NCBI RefSeq assembly: GCF_036075115.1 | Contig: NZ_CP107958.1 | Span: 2,170,001 to 2,234,000, forward strand | Reading direction: 5' to 3' | Source: Streptomyces sp. NBC_00377 | Lineage (GTDB): Bacteria > Actinomycetota > Actinomycetes > Streptomycetales > Streptomycetaceae | DNA: 64,000 nt | Shown: in pieces, positions 17,929-27,452 of the stretch | How positions within the stretch are numbered: position 1 is the first letter of the stretch | How the letters are laid out: every line of letters begins with the position of its first letter | Position numbers and translations under genes: made by a program | Notes under the pieces: generated by a model | What the model was told of the DNA's origin: nothing | Databases searched by the model: none | What the model saw: the letters and a program-made list of their open reading frames with translations, nothing else

Positions 17929-18792
17929 GTGGCGGCAGACGCGGCCGGAACGGTGGAGATTCGTGGCGCCCTGGTACGGCTGCGGCGTGCGACGGGGCTG
18001 CCGGTCGCCTTCGGCGGTCTGGTGGAACCGGGGCGGCAGCGGACGCGGATCAGTGAGATCAGCGGTGCTGCCGGTCTCGCGCTGCGCGGGCTCGCGGTGG
18101 CCTCCGGCAACGGTCTCGGCGGCAGGGCGGTCGTGCTGGCCCGCCCGTGTGCCGTCACCGACTACTCCCTGTCCCGGCAGATCAGTCACGAGTACGACGC
18201 GGCCGTCGCCGAGGAGGGCCTGCGCTCGGTGCTGGCGATCCCGGTGATCGTGCGGCGCCGGGTGCGCGGGGTTCTGTACGGCGCCCTGCGCACGGCCCAG
18301 CCGCTCGGCGACCGGACGCTGACCGCGGCCGTCCAGGCGGCGCGGGACGTGGAACAGGCACTGGTGGTCGGGGACGAGGCGCGCGACCTGCTGACGGCGG
18401 CCCGGCCGGGCGCCGCGACCGTAAGGCTGCCCGGTCCGGGCTCCGGTGCGGGGGCCGACCTGGAGCAGGTCCGCGAGGCGCACACGGCCCTGCGCGCCCT
18501 GGCCCCGCGGATCGCCGACCCGGTCCTGCGCGCCGAGCTCCTCGAGGTCTGCGGGCTGCTTGCGCCGAGGAGGCCGCAGCGGCCGGCGGGGCAACCGGTC
18601 GTGCTGGCGCCGCGTGAGCTGGACGTGCTGGCCTGCGTGGCGGCGGGGGCGACGAACGCGGCGGCCGCCGAGCGGCTCGGGCTGCGCCCGGAGACGGTGA
18701 AGGGCTATCTGCGGGCGGCGATGCGCAAGCTGGGCGCGGGCACCCGCGGGGAGGCGGTGGTCGCGGCCCGGAGGGCGGGTCTGCTGCCCTGA
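17929..18792 (+). CDS. GAF-domain LuxR-type transcriptional regulator
   Basis: This 287-residue regulator has a GAF-like sensor at about residues 5-135 (LVRLRRATGLPVAFGGLVEP, then AIPVIVRRRVRGVLYGALRTA) and a C-terminal LuxR HTH (LAPRELDVLACVAAGATNAA, then LRPETVKGYLRAAMRKLGA). Here LRPETVKGYL replaces the usual S-xxTVxxH. The GTG at 17929 follows GGAAAGGG; an in-frame ATG does not occur early. It is divergent from the synthetase pair with 188 bases between, so control of those genes by a small acyl or aromatic effector is the natural inference. Confidence 0.8.
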   Translation: MAADAAGTVEIRGALVRLRRATGLPVAFGGLVEPGRQRTRISEISGAAGLALRGLAVASGNGLGGRAVVLARPCAVTDYSLSRQISHEYDAAVAEEGLRSVLAIPVIVRRRVRGVLYGALRTAQPLGDRTLTAAVQAARDVEQALVVGDEARDLLTAARPGAATVRLPGPGSGAGADLEQVREAHTALRALAPRIADPVLRAELLEVCGLLAPRRPQRPAGQPVVLAPRELDVLACVAAGATNAAAAERLGLRPETVKGYLRAAMRKLGAGTRGEAVVAARRAGLLP

Positions 18793-19014
18793 CCGCGGGG
18801 CGCGCAACATGCCCGTAGCGCGCGCGGTGCAGGATGCGGGAAGCACCGATCACATCAAGCCAGGGAGGCCCCTCACGACGAGCGACCATTCACCCGGCGG
18901 CACCATGAATTTCCGTATGCGTCGCGTTGTTATATGCCTCACCACGCCGTGCGTCCGAATTTCAAAGAGACGTTGCCTAGAATTTGGCCCGGACACGACA
19001 CTCGGAGGGGAGCG

Positions 19015-21834
19015 GTGACCGTGGGACCGGACTTCAAGGAGCCTGCCAGATACCGCCCCGACCTGGTCATCGGCAGGGACGAGCTGTTCACGGCCGCCCA
19101 GGACCAGTTGGCGCGCGGCGGCAGTGTGCTGCTGCACGGCCCGGCCGGAATAGGAAAGTCGACCGTGCTGCGGGCATTGGCCGCGGATTACGGGGAGGCG
19201 GCCCGCACCGTCCTGCGCTGCTCGGCGACCGAGTCCGAATCCCACCTTCCCTTCCTGGCCCTGGCGGACCTCTTCGGCCTCGTCCTGGACGAGATCTCGG
19301 ACAAGCTGCCCGCCGCCCAGCGCACGGCCCTGGAGTCGGCGCTCACCGGGCGCGGCGAATCGACTCTGCAGCGCGACGGCCTCGCCCTGCGCCTGGCCGT
19401 GCTGTCGGCCCTGCGCGCCCTGGCCGCCGAGGGTCCCGTCCTGCTCGTCGCCGACGACCTCCAGTGGCTGGACTCGGCCAGCGCGGAACTCCTCGGCTTC
19501 GCCGCCCGCCGCCTGGGCGACACCCCCGTCCAGCTGCTGTGCGCGGTCCGGACGGAAGACCAGGAGTACGACCGTCATCTACGCGCGTCCCCGCCCGACA
19601 CCCTGGCCGTCCGCCTCAATCCCCTCTCCCGCGCCCAGGTCTCCGCGCTGCTCGACCACCGCGGCTACACCGACCTGCCCCGCTCCACCATGCGGGAGAT
19701 CCACCGCACCAGCGGCGGCAATCCCCTCTTCGCCCTGGAGTTGGGCCGCGCCCTCGGCGAGAGCCCGACGCCGCCCCGGCCGGGCGAGCCCCTGCCGGTG
19801 CCGACCTCGCTGCGCGCCCTGGTCCTCAGCCGCCTCGACATGCTGTCCGACGAGGCCCGCCGCACCCTGCTCGTGGCCAGCGCCGGCGCCCGCCCCACCC
19901 TGGCCCTGCTGCACGCGTCCGGCCGCGAGAACGCCGAGGCCGAGACCGCGCAGGCGGCGGCGCTCGGGCTGCTGGCGACGGAGTCCGAGGGGCCGGCCGT
20001 ACGGTTCGCGCATCCGCTGATCTCGGCCGCGCTGTACGCGGAGGCGCCGGCCCAGGAGCGCCGGGCCGCGCACGCCGCGCTGTCCACCGCCGCCTCCGAC
20101 CCGATCGAGCGGGCCCGCAACCTCGCCCTGGCCACCACCGGCACCGACCCCGAGGTGGCCGCCCGGCTCGCCGAGGCCGCCGCCCTCGCCCGCGACCGGG
20201 GCGCCCCCTCGGTCGCCGCCTCCCTCGGACTGCTCGCCGCCCGGCACACCCCGCCGGACGGCGCCCCCGGACCGGACGAGCACCGGCTGCGGGCCGCCGA
20301 GGACGCGATCACGGCCGGGGAGGTGGACCTGGGGCGCGACATCGCGCGCGAGGTGCTGACCCGGGCCACCGTGCCCGCGGATCGCATCCGCGCCTGGGAG
20401 GTGGTCATCGAGGCCGCCGGGCAGGCCCTGGGCGACGTCGACGCCGTCTTCCCGCAGGCCCTCGCCGACGCCGGTGACGACCCCCGGCTGCTCGCCCTGG
20501 TCCACTACCACCTCGCCTGGCGCAAGCTGATCGTCGAGGGTGACTTCTCCGAGGCCCGGCAGGAGGCCGCGCACGCGGCGGAACTCGCCGCGCGCGGCGA
20601 CGACCGGCGCACCGAGCTGATGGCGCTGTCGTTCCAGTCCTCCACGGAGACCCTGATGGGCCATCCGAACGCCCCCGCGACCATCAAACGGGCACTGAAG
20701 GAACCTCAGGACCCCTACGTGGCCTGCCATCACAACGGCGTGGGCGCGGCCCGGTTCCGCTGGCTGATGATGAGCGACCAGCTGCCCGAGGCCCGCTCGA
20801 CCATCACCACGCTGCTGCGCGAGGTCCGCCGGCGGGGCATGGTCGAGAGCGAGGTGCACTTCCAGCGCTTCCTCGCCGAGACCGAACTGCGCTCCGGGCA
20901 CTGCGGGCGCGCCCTCGACCTGGCCCGCGAGAGCCTCAGACTGGCCCGGGACTCCGGCATCGGCCTGGGCGCCTCCGCGATGCTGACCTCCCTCGCCGAG
21001 GCCTCCGGCGGTGACGTCGACCGCGCGCTGGCGCTGGCCCGCGAGGCGGCCGAGCGTGCCGAGGAGGACGGCGACCAGATGTACCTCTCCCGTGCCCTGG
21101 CAGCGCTCGGCCACGCCCGGTTCGTCGCCGGCGACGCGGCGGGCGCGGTCGCCTCGCTGCGCCGGGTACGGGAGCTGGAGACCGGCCTGCGCATCACCGA
21201 CCCGGCGCGCGGCCGCTGGCACGGCGACCTCGCCGAGGCGCTGGTCCGGGTCGGCGAGCCGGGCGAGGCACAGGACGTCATCGACGTGGCTCGCGAGCAC
21301 GCGCTCAGACTGGGCCGGGAGAGCGTGCTGGCGGTGCTCGACCGGGCGGAGGCCCTGGTGCGGGCGGCGCTCGGCGACCACGAGGCGGCGCTGTCCCGGC
21401 TGACGTCCGTCCAGGACCGGCTGGCCAAGCTGGGGTACGGACTGGAGGAGGCGCGGGCGGCGTTCGCGCTGGCCCGGCTGCGCACCGAGCGGCCGGGGCC
21501 CACCTCGTACGACGAGGCGGCGCGGCTGTTCCGGCGGTGCCGGGCGATGCCCTGGCTGCGTCAGGTGGACGCGGCGATCGCGGCGGGCGCCCCGGAGACG
21601 ATCACCCTTCCCCAGCAGACGGCTCCCCCGTCCGACGCGCTGGAGGGGCTCGCCTCGATGGAGCGTCAGGTCGCCGCGCTCGTCATGGAGGGCGCGACCA
21701 ACCGGGAGATCGCCGCGCGGCTGTTCATCAGCGTCAAGACGGTGGAGGCGACCCTGACCCGGGTCTACCGCAAGCTGGGGATCCGTTCCCGGGTGGACAT
21801 CGTCCGACTGGCGGCGGGGCGTCACGCGAAGTGA
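19015..21834 (+). CDS. Large ATP-binding LuxR-family regulator (LAL type)
   Basis: This 939-residue LAL regulator has an N-terminal AAA/STAND ATPase with Walker A GPAGIGKST at residues 42-50 and Walker B VLLVADDLQW near 140-150. A long TPR-like helical middle spans about residues 350-860. The C-terminal LuxR HTH is LASMERQVAALVMEGATNRE, then IAARLFISVKTVEATLTRVY and RKLGIRSRVDIV. Such proteins activate transcription after nucleotide and ligand binding. The GTG at 19015 has GGAGGGG about 4 bases upstream; GTG 19021 is an alternative. No partner gene cluster is adjacent; a secreted trypsin follows 296 bases later. Confidence 0.88.
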   Translation: MTVGPDFKEPARYRPDLVIGRDELFTAAQDQLARGGSVLLHGPAGIGKSTVLRALAADYGEAARTVLRCSATESESHLPFLALADLFGLVLDEISDKLPAAQRTALESALTGRGESTLQRDGLALRLAVLSALRALAAEGPVLLVADDLQWLDSASAELLGFAARRLGDTPVQLLCAVRTEDQEYDRHLRASPPDTLAVRLNPLSRAQVSALLDHRGYTDLPRSTMREIHRTSGGNPLFALELGRALGESPTPPRPGEPLPVPTSLRALVLSRLDMLSDEARRTLLVASAGARPTLALLHASGRENAEAETAQAAALGLLATESEGPAVRFAHPLISAALYAEAPAQERRAAHAALSTAASDPIERARNLALATTGTDPEVAARLAEAAALARDRGAPSVAASLGLLAARHTPPDGAPGPDEHRLRAAEDAITAGEVDLGRDIAREVLTRATVPADRIRAWEVVIEAAGQALGDVDAVFPQALADAGDDPRLLALVHYHLAWRKLIVEGDFSEARQEAAHAAELAARGDDRRTELMALSFQSSTETLMGHPNAPATIKRALKEPQDPYVACHHNGVGAARFRWLMMSDQLPEARSTITTLLREVRRRGMVESEVHFQRFLAETELRSGHCGRALDLARESLRLARDSGIGLGASAMLTSLAEASGGDVDRALALAREAAERAEEDGDQMYLSRALAALGHARFVAGDAAGAVASLRRVRELETGLRITDPARGRWHGDLAEALVRVGEPGEAQDVIDVAREHALRLGRESVLAVLDRAEALVRAALGDHEAALSRLTSVQDRLAKLGYGLEEARAAFALARLRTERPGPTSYDEAARLFRRCRAMPWLRQVDAAIAAGAPETITLPQQTAPPSDALEGLASMERQVAALVMEGATNREIAARLFISVKTVEATLTRVYRKLGIRSRVDIVRLAAGRHAK

Positions 21835-21852
21835 GGAATCCGCGGGTTAACT

Positions 21853-21883
21853 GCCCCTCAGGGGCTCACCACCCGCTGTGGGT
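21853..21883 (+). terminator. Two short hairpins after the LAL regulator
   Basis: GCCCC-TCA-GGGGC (21853-21865) and CACCC-GCTGT-GGGTG just after it lie 19-49 bases past the stop codon. Both stems are short (5 bp) but G+C-rich. Confidence 0.4.
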
Positions 21884-22130
21884 GCTGTGCCCCGCGCGGC
21901 GGGTCCCTGAGCGGTCCCCGGGCGGCGACCGCGGGTTCCCCGGGGTCGACCGAGGGTTTTCCCTGCCCCAACTCCCTTAGGGGGTTCCCTCATTGGGGGA
22001 AACGGGCGCCGGGTCCTAGCTTAAGGGACGTGCCGCTCGCCCGGGCACACGGGGGTCGGTCCCGCGACCCCCGTGCAACCCCCCACACCCGCGCGAACCC
22101 CCCACCGGCAACCCCCCACCGAGGAGATCC

Positions 22131-22928
22131 ATGTTCGGGCTCAACCGGTTCAAGAAGACCGCCGCCGTCCTCGCGGCGACGGCGGCGGCGACGGCGACGG
22201 CGACCGCACTGCTCAGCGCCCCCACCGCTGTCGCAGCCCCGCAGCCCATCGTCGGCGGCACGACGACCACGACCACGACCTACCCGTTCATGATGCAGAT
22301 CACGGACGCCTCCCAGAACCAGTTCTGCGGCGGCACCCTCGTCTCGGCGACCAAGGTGGTCACGGCGGCCCACTGCATGGTCGGCGAGACCACGAGCAGT
22401 GTGCGTGTCGTCGGTGGGCGCACCTACCTCAACGGCACCAACGGCACGGTCAGCCGGGTCAGCAAGATCTGGATCAACCCGGGCTACACGGACGCCACCA
22501 ACGGCGACGACGTGGCCGTCCTGACCCTGTCGACGTCGATGCCGTACACCACGGCGTCGTACGTCTCCTCGTCCCAGACCGGCGTGTACGCGACCGGCAC
22601 CACCGCCCGCATCATCGGCTGGGGCACCACCTCGGAGAACGGCAGCTCCTCCAACCAGCTGCGGACCGCGACCGTCCCGATCGTGTCCGACTCCAGCTGC
22701 AAGAGCTCCTACGGTTCCGACTTCGTCGCGACCGACATGGTTTGCGCCGGATACACATCCGGCGGCGTAGACACCTGCCAGGGCGACAGCGGCGGTCCCC
22801 TGCTCATCGGGGGCGTCCTGGCAGGGATCACTTCTTGGGGCGAGGGCTGCGCGGAGGCCGGTTACCCGGGTGTGTACACCCGGCTGACCACCTTCTCCAG
22901 CCTGGTGACGACGCAGGTCAACTCGTAG
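22131..22928 (+). CDS. Secreted trypsin-like serine protease (S1A)
   Basis: This 265-residue preprotease begins with a basic stretch (RFKK) and an Ala/Thr-rich signal, ending near TAVAA. A tiny propeptide precedes the mature start I40 (IVGG). The catalytic triad is H81 (TAAHC), D127 (DDVAVL) and S220 (GDSGGP). D214, six residues before the serine, predicts cleavage after Arg/Lys. Six cysteines pair as expected (66-82, 190-205, 216-240). It resembles Streptomyces griseus trypsin. A Thr7 run (TTTTTTT) directly follows IVGG, unusual for the N-terminal loop. GAGGAG upstream supports ATG 22131. Confidence 0.95.
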   Translation: MFGLNRFKKTAAVLAATAAATATATALLSAPTAVAAPQPIVGGTTTTTTTYPFMMQITDASQNQFCGGTLVSATKVVTAAHCMVGETTSSVRVVGGRTYLNGTNGTVSRVSKIWINPGYTDATNGDDVAVLTLSTSMPYTTASYVSSSQTGVYATGTTARIIGWGTTSENGSSSNQLRTATVPIVSDSSCKSSYGSDFVATDMVCAGYTSGGVDTCQGDSGGPLLIGGVLAGITSWGEGCAEAGYPGVYTRLTTFSSLVTTQVNS

Positions 22929-22954
22929 TCACCGCCTGACGGCCCCCGAGAGCT

Positions 22955-23023
22955 CCTGAGCAACGCTCAGGGAACGACCAGGGGGCGCTGCGAGCCTCCA
23001 CGAGCGGCCCGCAGCGCCCCCTG
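22955..23023 (+). terminator. Terminator hairpins after the trypsin gene
   Basis: A small hairpin CCTGAGC-AAC-GCTCAGG (22955-22971) is followed by a 14-bp perfect stem, CAGGGGGCGCTGCG (22979-22992) with CGCAGCGCCCCCTG (23010-23023), loop 17 bases. It may also serve the convergent winged-helix gene. Confidence 0.75.
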
Positions 23024-23154
23024 TCCACACCCTCACCGGTCACCGGTGAGGGCTTCCGTGCTTTTTCCTTCCGCTCCCCGGGCCTCGCGGTCCGTTCCTC
23101 GCGCTTGCACCGCTTCCGCTCCTGCGGTCTCGGGGCCCTGCGGTCCGCCGGTGG

Positions 23155-24270
23155 TCATGCCCGTGGGCGTACGACCGTGCCGAACCGGATGTCGTAGGGC
23201 ACGCCGGGGTACAGGGCGGCGAGCATCCGCTCGCCCTCCGTCATCACGTCCTCCCGCTGGGCCTTGGTGAGGGTGCCGAACGGCTCGACGACCAGGGCGT
23301 CCTGCTCCAGCCTCCACAGGCCGGCCAGGAAACCGTCGACGAGGAGGGTGCAGTACGCCTGGTTGCCCTGCCAGGCCCGGCCCCAGTACGCGGACGGCAC
23401 GACCCGGGTGCGGTCGGCATGGGACAGCAGCAGGTTGTCGAACTCGGGGAGGAAACGGGGCGGGGCCGGAGTCAGGGGATCGGGGCGCGGGGCGTCGGGC
23501 AGGTCGAAGATCTCGACGCCGTGCTCGTCACGGAAGGTGAGGAGCTGCGGGCGCAGCCGTTCGAAGGCCTCGCGCAGCCGGGTCAGCCCGGCCCACGTCT
23601 GCATGTCTTTGACGGAGGCCGGACCGAACGAGGCCAGATAGCGCAGGACCACGGAGTCCGGCGTCGGGGCCGGCTCCGCGGGGCGGCCCAGCCAGTGCTC
23701 GGCGGTGGTGAGCGCGACCTGCCCGCTCCGGCCCCAGAGCCCGCGCGGGGTGACCTGCACCAGGGGCAGCCGGCAGCGGGCGGCGACCGCGAGCGACTGC
23801 GGGTCGGCCTGCGGCCACTGGACCGAGAGGGCCTCCCGCAGCTGCTTCATGGTCCGCGGCCCGGCCTCGACCAGGTCGCGGGCGAGGGCGGCGAGCCGGT
23901 CGAGGTCCACACCGGTGAGCCCCTTGCGGAAGTACGTCAGCTCCCGGTCACGGGCCGGCTGGACGAACGGCCGGAGCGTCAGGCAGTCGTCGGCGGTGTG
24001 GGTGTGGATGGTGGAACGCATGCTGACGATGCGGACGACGTCGCGATCGGCCATCAGAGTCGACAGGTCCTGCGGGACGAAGCCTTCGAGACGGGCGGCG
24101 AGCGCGTGGTACGGCGGCTTGACGTTCTGCGCCTGGAGCCCGAGCAGGTGCTCCACGGCGGCCTTGGCCGACAGCGACGAGGGCCGCAGCAGCAGCTGCC
24201 GCTCGAGAGTGGCGCGGTTGAGGGCACGGGCGTCGAGCACGGGAGCCGCCGGGTGCGTCGTCTTCGTCAT
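23155..24270 (-). CDS. Winged-helix DNA-binding domain protein (HTH_42 family)
   Basis: This 371-residue protein is of the 'winged helix DNA-binding domain-containing' family (HTH_42, related to YcaQ). Typical segments are LLRPSSLSAKAAVEHLLGLQ near residue 27, RSTIHTHTADDCLTLRPFVQP near 85, RYLASFGPASVKDMQTWAGL near 210 and LPEFDNLLLSHADRTRVVP near 270. Some YcaQ relatives are DNA glycosylases acting on interstrand crosslinks. This member is of the common short Streptomyces type, for which no activity is established. The ATG at 24270 leaves a short lead before the conserved region. Confidence 0.75.
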   Translation of the reverse strand: MTKTTHPAAPVLDARALNRATLERQLLLRPSSLSAKAAVEHLLGLQAQNVKPPYHALAARLEGFVPQDLSTLMADRDVVRIVSMRSTIHTHTADDCLTLRPFVQPARDRELTYFRKGLTGVDLDRLAALARDLVEAGPRTMKQLREALSVQWPQADPQSLAVAARCRLPLVQVTPRGLWGRSGQVALTTAEHWLGRPAEPAPTPDSVVLRYLASFGPASVKDMQTWAGLTRLREAFERLRPQLLTFRDEHGVEIFDLPDAPRPDPLTPAPPRFLPEFDNLLLSHADRTRVVPSAYWGRAWQGNQAYCTLLVDGFLAGLWRLEQDALVVEPFGTLTKAQREDVMTEGERMLAALYPGVPYDIRFGTVVRPRA

Positions 24271-24325
24271 GTACGGCAAGCTAGCCGGACTTGCGGACAC
24301 CTCCGGTCCGCAACGCACACCTGGG

Positions 24326-24415
24326 TCCGGGCCGACTCGCTCCCCGGGCCGACTCGCTCCCCGGGCCGGCTCGCTCCCCGGCCGCTCGGCTACGCGGGCC
24401 GCTCGGCTACGGCGG
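24326..24415. repeat. Short tandem repeats upstream of corA
   Basis: Three copies of a 17-bp unit near CCGGGCCGACTCGCTCC are followed by two copies of a unit near GCCGCTCGGCTACGCGG. They lie in the gap between two divergent genes and far enough upstream of corA not to overlap its start. Confidence 0.7.
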
Positions 24416-24540
24416 GCCCTTGCACGGGCGCCCTCCCCTGTCGCCCCCGGCCGTCTCCCCGCCCCCACACCGTATGCCCCCTATATCCTGCTACGTGACA
24501 GTCTACAGACGAGGACAGGCCCGACCGGGAGGCAGCCGCG

Positions 24541-25665
24541 ATGCCCGAGCGTCCCAGGAAGCCCGGCTGGCGCCGCACCCCGGCCGCACCTCCGCCGCGG
24601 CCGTCCCGCCCTCCGGCCCCGCCGGTCGCGGGGCAGCCCAAGAGCGCCGGCATCGTGCAGGCCGTCCTGTACCGCGACGGCGTGCGCGTCCTCGCCCCCG
24701 CCACGCTCTCGGAGACGTACCGGGCGCTGCACGAGCAGCCGTCGGGCATGGCCTGGATCGGCCTGGCCCGCCCCACCGAGGACGAACTCCACTCCCTGGC
24801 AGCCGAGTTCGACCTGCATCCGCTCGCCGTCGAGGACGCGAAGGAAGCGCACCAGCGCCCGAAGCTGGAACGCTACGGCGACACCCTCTTCGTCGTTCTG
24901 CGCGCGGCCCGTTACCTCGACGCCCCCGAGGAGATCGACTTCGGCGAGCTGCACGTCTTCGTGGGCCCCGACTTCGTCATCACGGTCCGGCACGGCGCCG
25001 CCCCCGACCTGTCGGCGGTCCGCCGCCGGATGGAGGAGAGTCCCGAGCTGCTCAAGCTGGGGCCGGAGGCGGTGCTGTACGCGATCCTGGACGCGGTGGT
25101 GGACGGCTACGCGCCGGTCGTGTCGGGAGTGCAGAACGACATCGACGAGATCGAGACCGAGGTCTTCCGCGGCGACCCCGCCGTCTCCCGCCGCATCTAC
25201 GAACTCTCACGCGAGATGGTCGAGTTCCAGCGCGCGACCCGCCCGCTGGTCGGCATGCTGCACGGCCTGATGGCAGGCTTCTCCAAGTACGGCACGGACG
25301 ACGAACTCCAGCGCTACCTGCGCGACGTCGCCGACCACGTCACCCACACCAGCGAACGCGTCGACGGCTTCCGCCAGGCCCTCACCGAGATCCTCACGGT
25401 CAACGCGACCCTCGTCACCCAGCAGCAGAACGCGGAGATGCGAGCGCTCGCGGAGGCGGGGTTCGAACAGAACGAGGAGATCAAGAAGATCTCGTCCTGG
25501 GCTGCCATCCTGTTCGCTCCGACCCTGGTCGGGACGATCTACGGCATGAACTTCACCCACATGCCGGAGCTGCACTGGGTGTTCGGATACCCCTTCGCGA
25601 TCGTCCTCATGGCGATCGTCTGCACCGGCTTGTACGTCGTCTTCAAGCGGCGCGACTGGCTCTGA
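24541..25665 (+). CDS. corA: CorA-type magnesium/cobalt transporter
   Basis: This 374-residue inner-membrane channel carries Mg2+ (or Co2+/Ni2+) into the cell as a pentamer. A Pro/Arg-rich start is followed by the cytoplasmic alpha/beta domain and long helices. The end has two transmembrane segments: ISSWAAILFAPTLVGTIYGMNF with the invariant GMN at its end, and FAIVLMAIVCTGLYVVF, then a basic tail KRRDWL. The ATG at 24541 follows GGGAGGCAGCCGCG, so a Shine-Dalgarno site is present. No M-box or other leader element was recognised. Confidence 0.93.
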   Translation: MPERPRKPGWRRTPAAPPPRPSRPPAPPVAGQPKSAGIVQAVLYRDGVRVLAPATLSETYRALHEQPSGMAWIGLARPTEDELHSLAAEFDLHPLAVEDAKEAHQRPKLERYGDTLFVVLRAARYLDAPEEIDFGELHVFVGPDFVITVRHGAAPDLSAVRRRMEESPELLKLGPEAVLYAILDAVVDGYAPVVSGVQNDIDEIETEVFRGDPAVSRRIYELSREMVEFQRATRPLVGMLHGLMAGFSKYGTDDELQRYLRDVADHVTHTSERVDGFRQALTEILTVNATLVTQQQNAEMRALAEAGFEQNEEIKKISSWAAILFAPTLVGTIYGMNFTHMPELHWVFGYPFAIVLMAIVCTGLYVVFKRRDWL

Positions 25666-25888
25666 CCGAATCCGCCGCAGCCCGCGCCCCAACGCAGCTG
25701 GGGAGCAGCCCAGTTGACGGCGGGTGACCTCGGTGTGCTCCGCTATGCTCGGCCCCGTTCGAACGAACAGTGACAGATCGAACACGAGCCGGCCGCACAG
25801 ATCCGGCCGCGCGCACCGCGCGCACCTTGCGAACGACGACCGAGCGAGCGACGCCGGTGGGCAGGACGCAGCCCTCCGGGAAGGAACC

Positions 25889-27430
25889 GTGAGAGAGCAC
25901 GTGGTATCGGGAAACGGCGACGATCAGACGGCGACGCGTTCGGAACGCCGCCCGGAGCGACTGATCGCCGGCCGGTATCTGCTTCACGACGTCCTCGGCA
26001 GGGGAGGCATGGGAACGGTCTGGCACGCCCACGACCAGTTGCTGGACCGCCCGGTCGCCGCCAAGGAACTGCACATCCTCACCCTTGACGACGAGGAGCA
26101 CCGCATACGGATGCGCCGCGCCGTCCGTGAGGCGCGTGCCGTCGCCCGGGTGCCGCACCCGCACGTGGTCGGCGTCCATGACCTGGTCGAGTCGGAGGAC
26201 CGGCTGTGGATCGTCATGGAACTCGTCGAGGGGCCCTCGCTCGCCCATCAGATCGCCCACGCCGGGCCGCTCAGCCCGCAGCACACGGCGGCCCTCGGTG
26301 AGCAGATGCTCGACGCGCTGGAGGCCGTGCACGCGGCCGGCACCCTGCACCGCGATGTCAAACCCGCCAACGTCCTGTTGCGCCGGGACGGCAGCGCCGT
26401 CCTCACCGACTTCGGCATCGCGGCCCTGGACGACGGCGAGTTCCTGACCACCACCGGCGAGATGGTCGGCTCCCTGGAGTTCATGGCACCCGAGCGGATG
26501 ACCGGATCGCAGACCGGACCGGCCTCCGACCTGTGGTCACTGGGGGCGACCCTCGCCACCGTCTGCGGCGGCCACTCCCCCTTCCGCAGAGCGGGAGCGC
26601 CCGCGACACTGCACGCCGTGGCGTACGAGGAACCCGTCCTGTCGGAGCGACTCGGGCCGCTGCGGCCCGTCGTCGAGGCGCTGCTGCGCAAATCCGCGGA
26701 CGAGCGCCCCTCGGCGGCCGGTGCGCGTGCCGCCCTGCGACGCGTCGCGGCCGGGGAGACGGACGCCGGACCACTGCCGTCGGCGACCCTGCGCGTGCCG
26801 CGGCCCTCGTCGCCGGTGGCCGACGCGGACACCGTGACCAGCGGGCGGGAGCGGCCCGGTCCGGCCGGGGATACCGTGCACTCGGCGCCTCACCCCGCCT
26901 CGCAGGGGACCGCGGGCCGGAAGCGGCTGGGCTGGGCGGCGGCCGGTACGGCGGTCCTGGCCGCGGGCGTCGGCGGCGGCATGTTCCTCACCGGGGTGCC
27001 GCCGTTCACGAAGGAGCCGAGGACGACGACCGTCAGCCAGGTCGTCCAGTCGGCGACCGGCTGGCAGCCGGTGACCGGAGCGGCCGTCCGGCGCGGGGAC
27101 CGGGTCACCGTGCGGTTCGTCTCGGGCGAGTGGACGGCCGACCACCGGAACATGCCCATGACCGGACCCGCCGGTTACGACGCGGACACCGACACCCTGC
27201 TGGACGGCGCGAAGGACTGCAAGGTCGATCCCTCGGCGCCGTTCGGCACCCTGCTGGCGGTCCTGGCCGGCGACAAGGACTTCCCCGTCCACACCGTCGG
27301 GAGGAAACTGACCTTCAAGGCCACCGGGAACGGCACCCTGCAACTGGGCATGAACGACACCGCCGGGACCTGCTCCGAGGACAACCGGGGCACCCTGACC
27401 GTGAACGTGAGCATCACGCACGGCAGTTGA
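25889..27430 (+). CDS. Membrane Ser/Thr protein kinase with a LecA-like outer domain
   Basis: This 513-residue receptor-type kinase has a kinase domain at residues 30-290: GRGGMGTVW, K59, E81, HRD 154-156, DFG 174-176 and APE 200-202. A flexible linker leads to one membrane helix (about 347-368). The outer part, about 390-510, lines up with the galactophilic lectin LecA: GPAGY matches GPQGD, FGTLLAVLAGDKDFPVHTVG matches CGALVMKIGNSGTIPVNTG, and LGMNDTAGT matches LIYNDVPGT. Residues corresponding to the LecA calcium/sugar ligands Asp100 and Thr104 are D490 and T494. A calcium or glycan sensor is inferred. The GTG at 25889 follows GGAAGGAA. Confidence 0.87.
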   Translation: MREHVVSGNGDDQTATRSERRPERLIAGRYLLHDVLGRGGMGTVWHAHDQLLDRPVAAKELHILTLDDEEHRIRMRRAVREARAVARVPHPHVVGVHDLVESEDRLWIVMELVEGPSLAHQIAHAGPLSPQHTAALGEQMLDALEAVHAAGTLHRDVKPANVLLRRDGSAVLTDFGIAALDDGEFLTTTGEMVGSLEFMAPERMTGSQTGPASDLWSLGATLATVCGGHSPFRRAGAPATLHAVAYEEPVLSERLGPLRPVVEALLRKSADERPSAAGARAALRRVAAGETDAGPLPSATLRVPRPSSPVADADTVTSGRERPGPAGDTVHSAPHPASQGTAGRKRLGWAAAGTAVLAAGVGGGMFLTGVPPFTKEPRTTTVSQVVQSATGWQPVTGAAVRRGDRVTVRFVSGEWTADHRNMPMTGPAGYDADTDTLLDGAKDCKVDPSAPFGTLLAVLAGDKDFPVHTVGRKLTFKATGNGTLQLGMNDTAGTCSEDNRGTLTVNVSITHGS

Positions 27431-27452
27431 CGGGAGGGCGCCCCCGTTCGCC

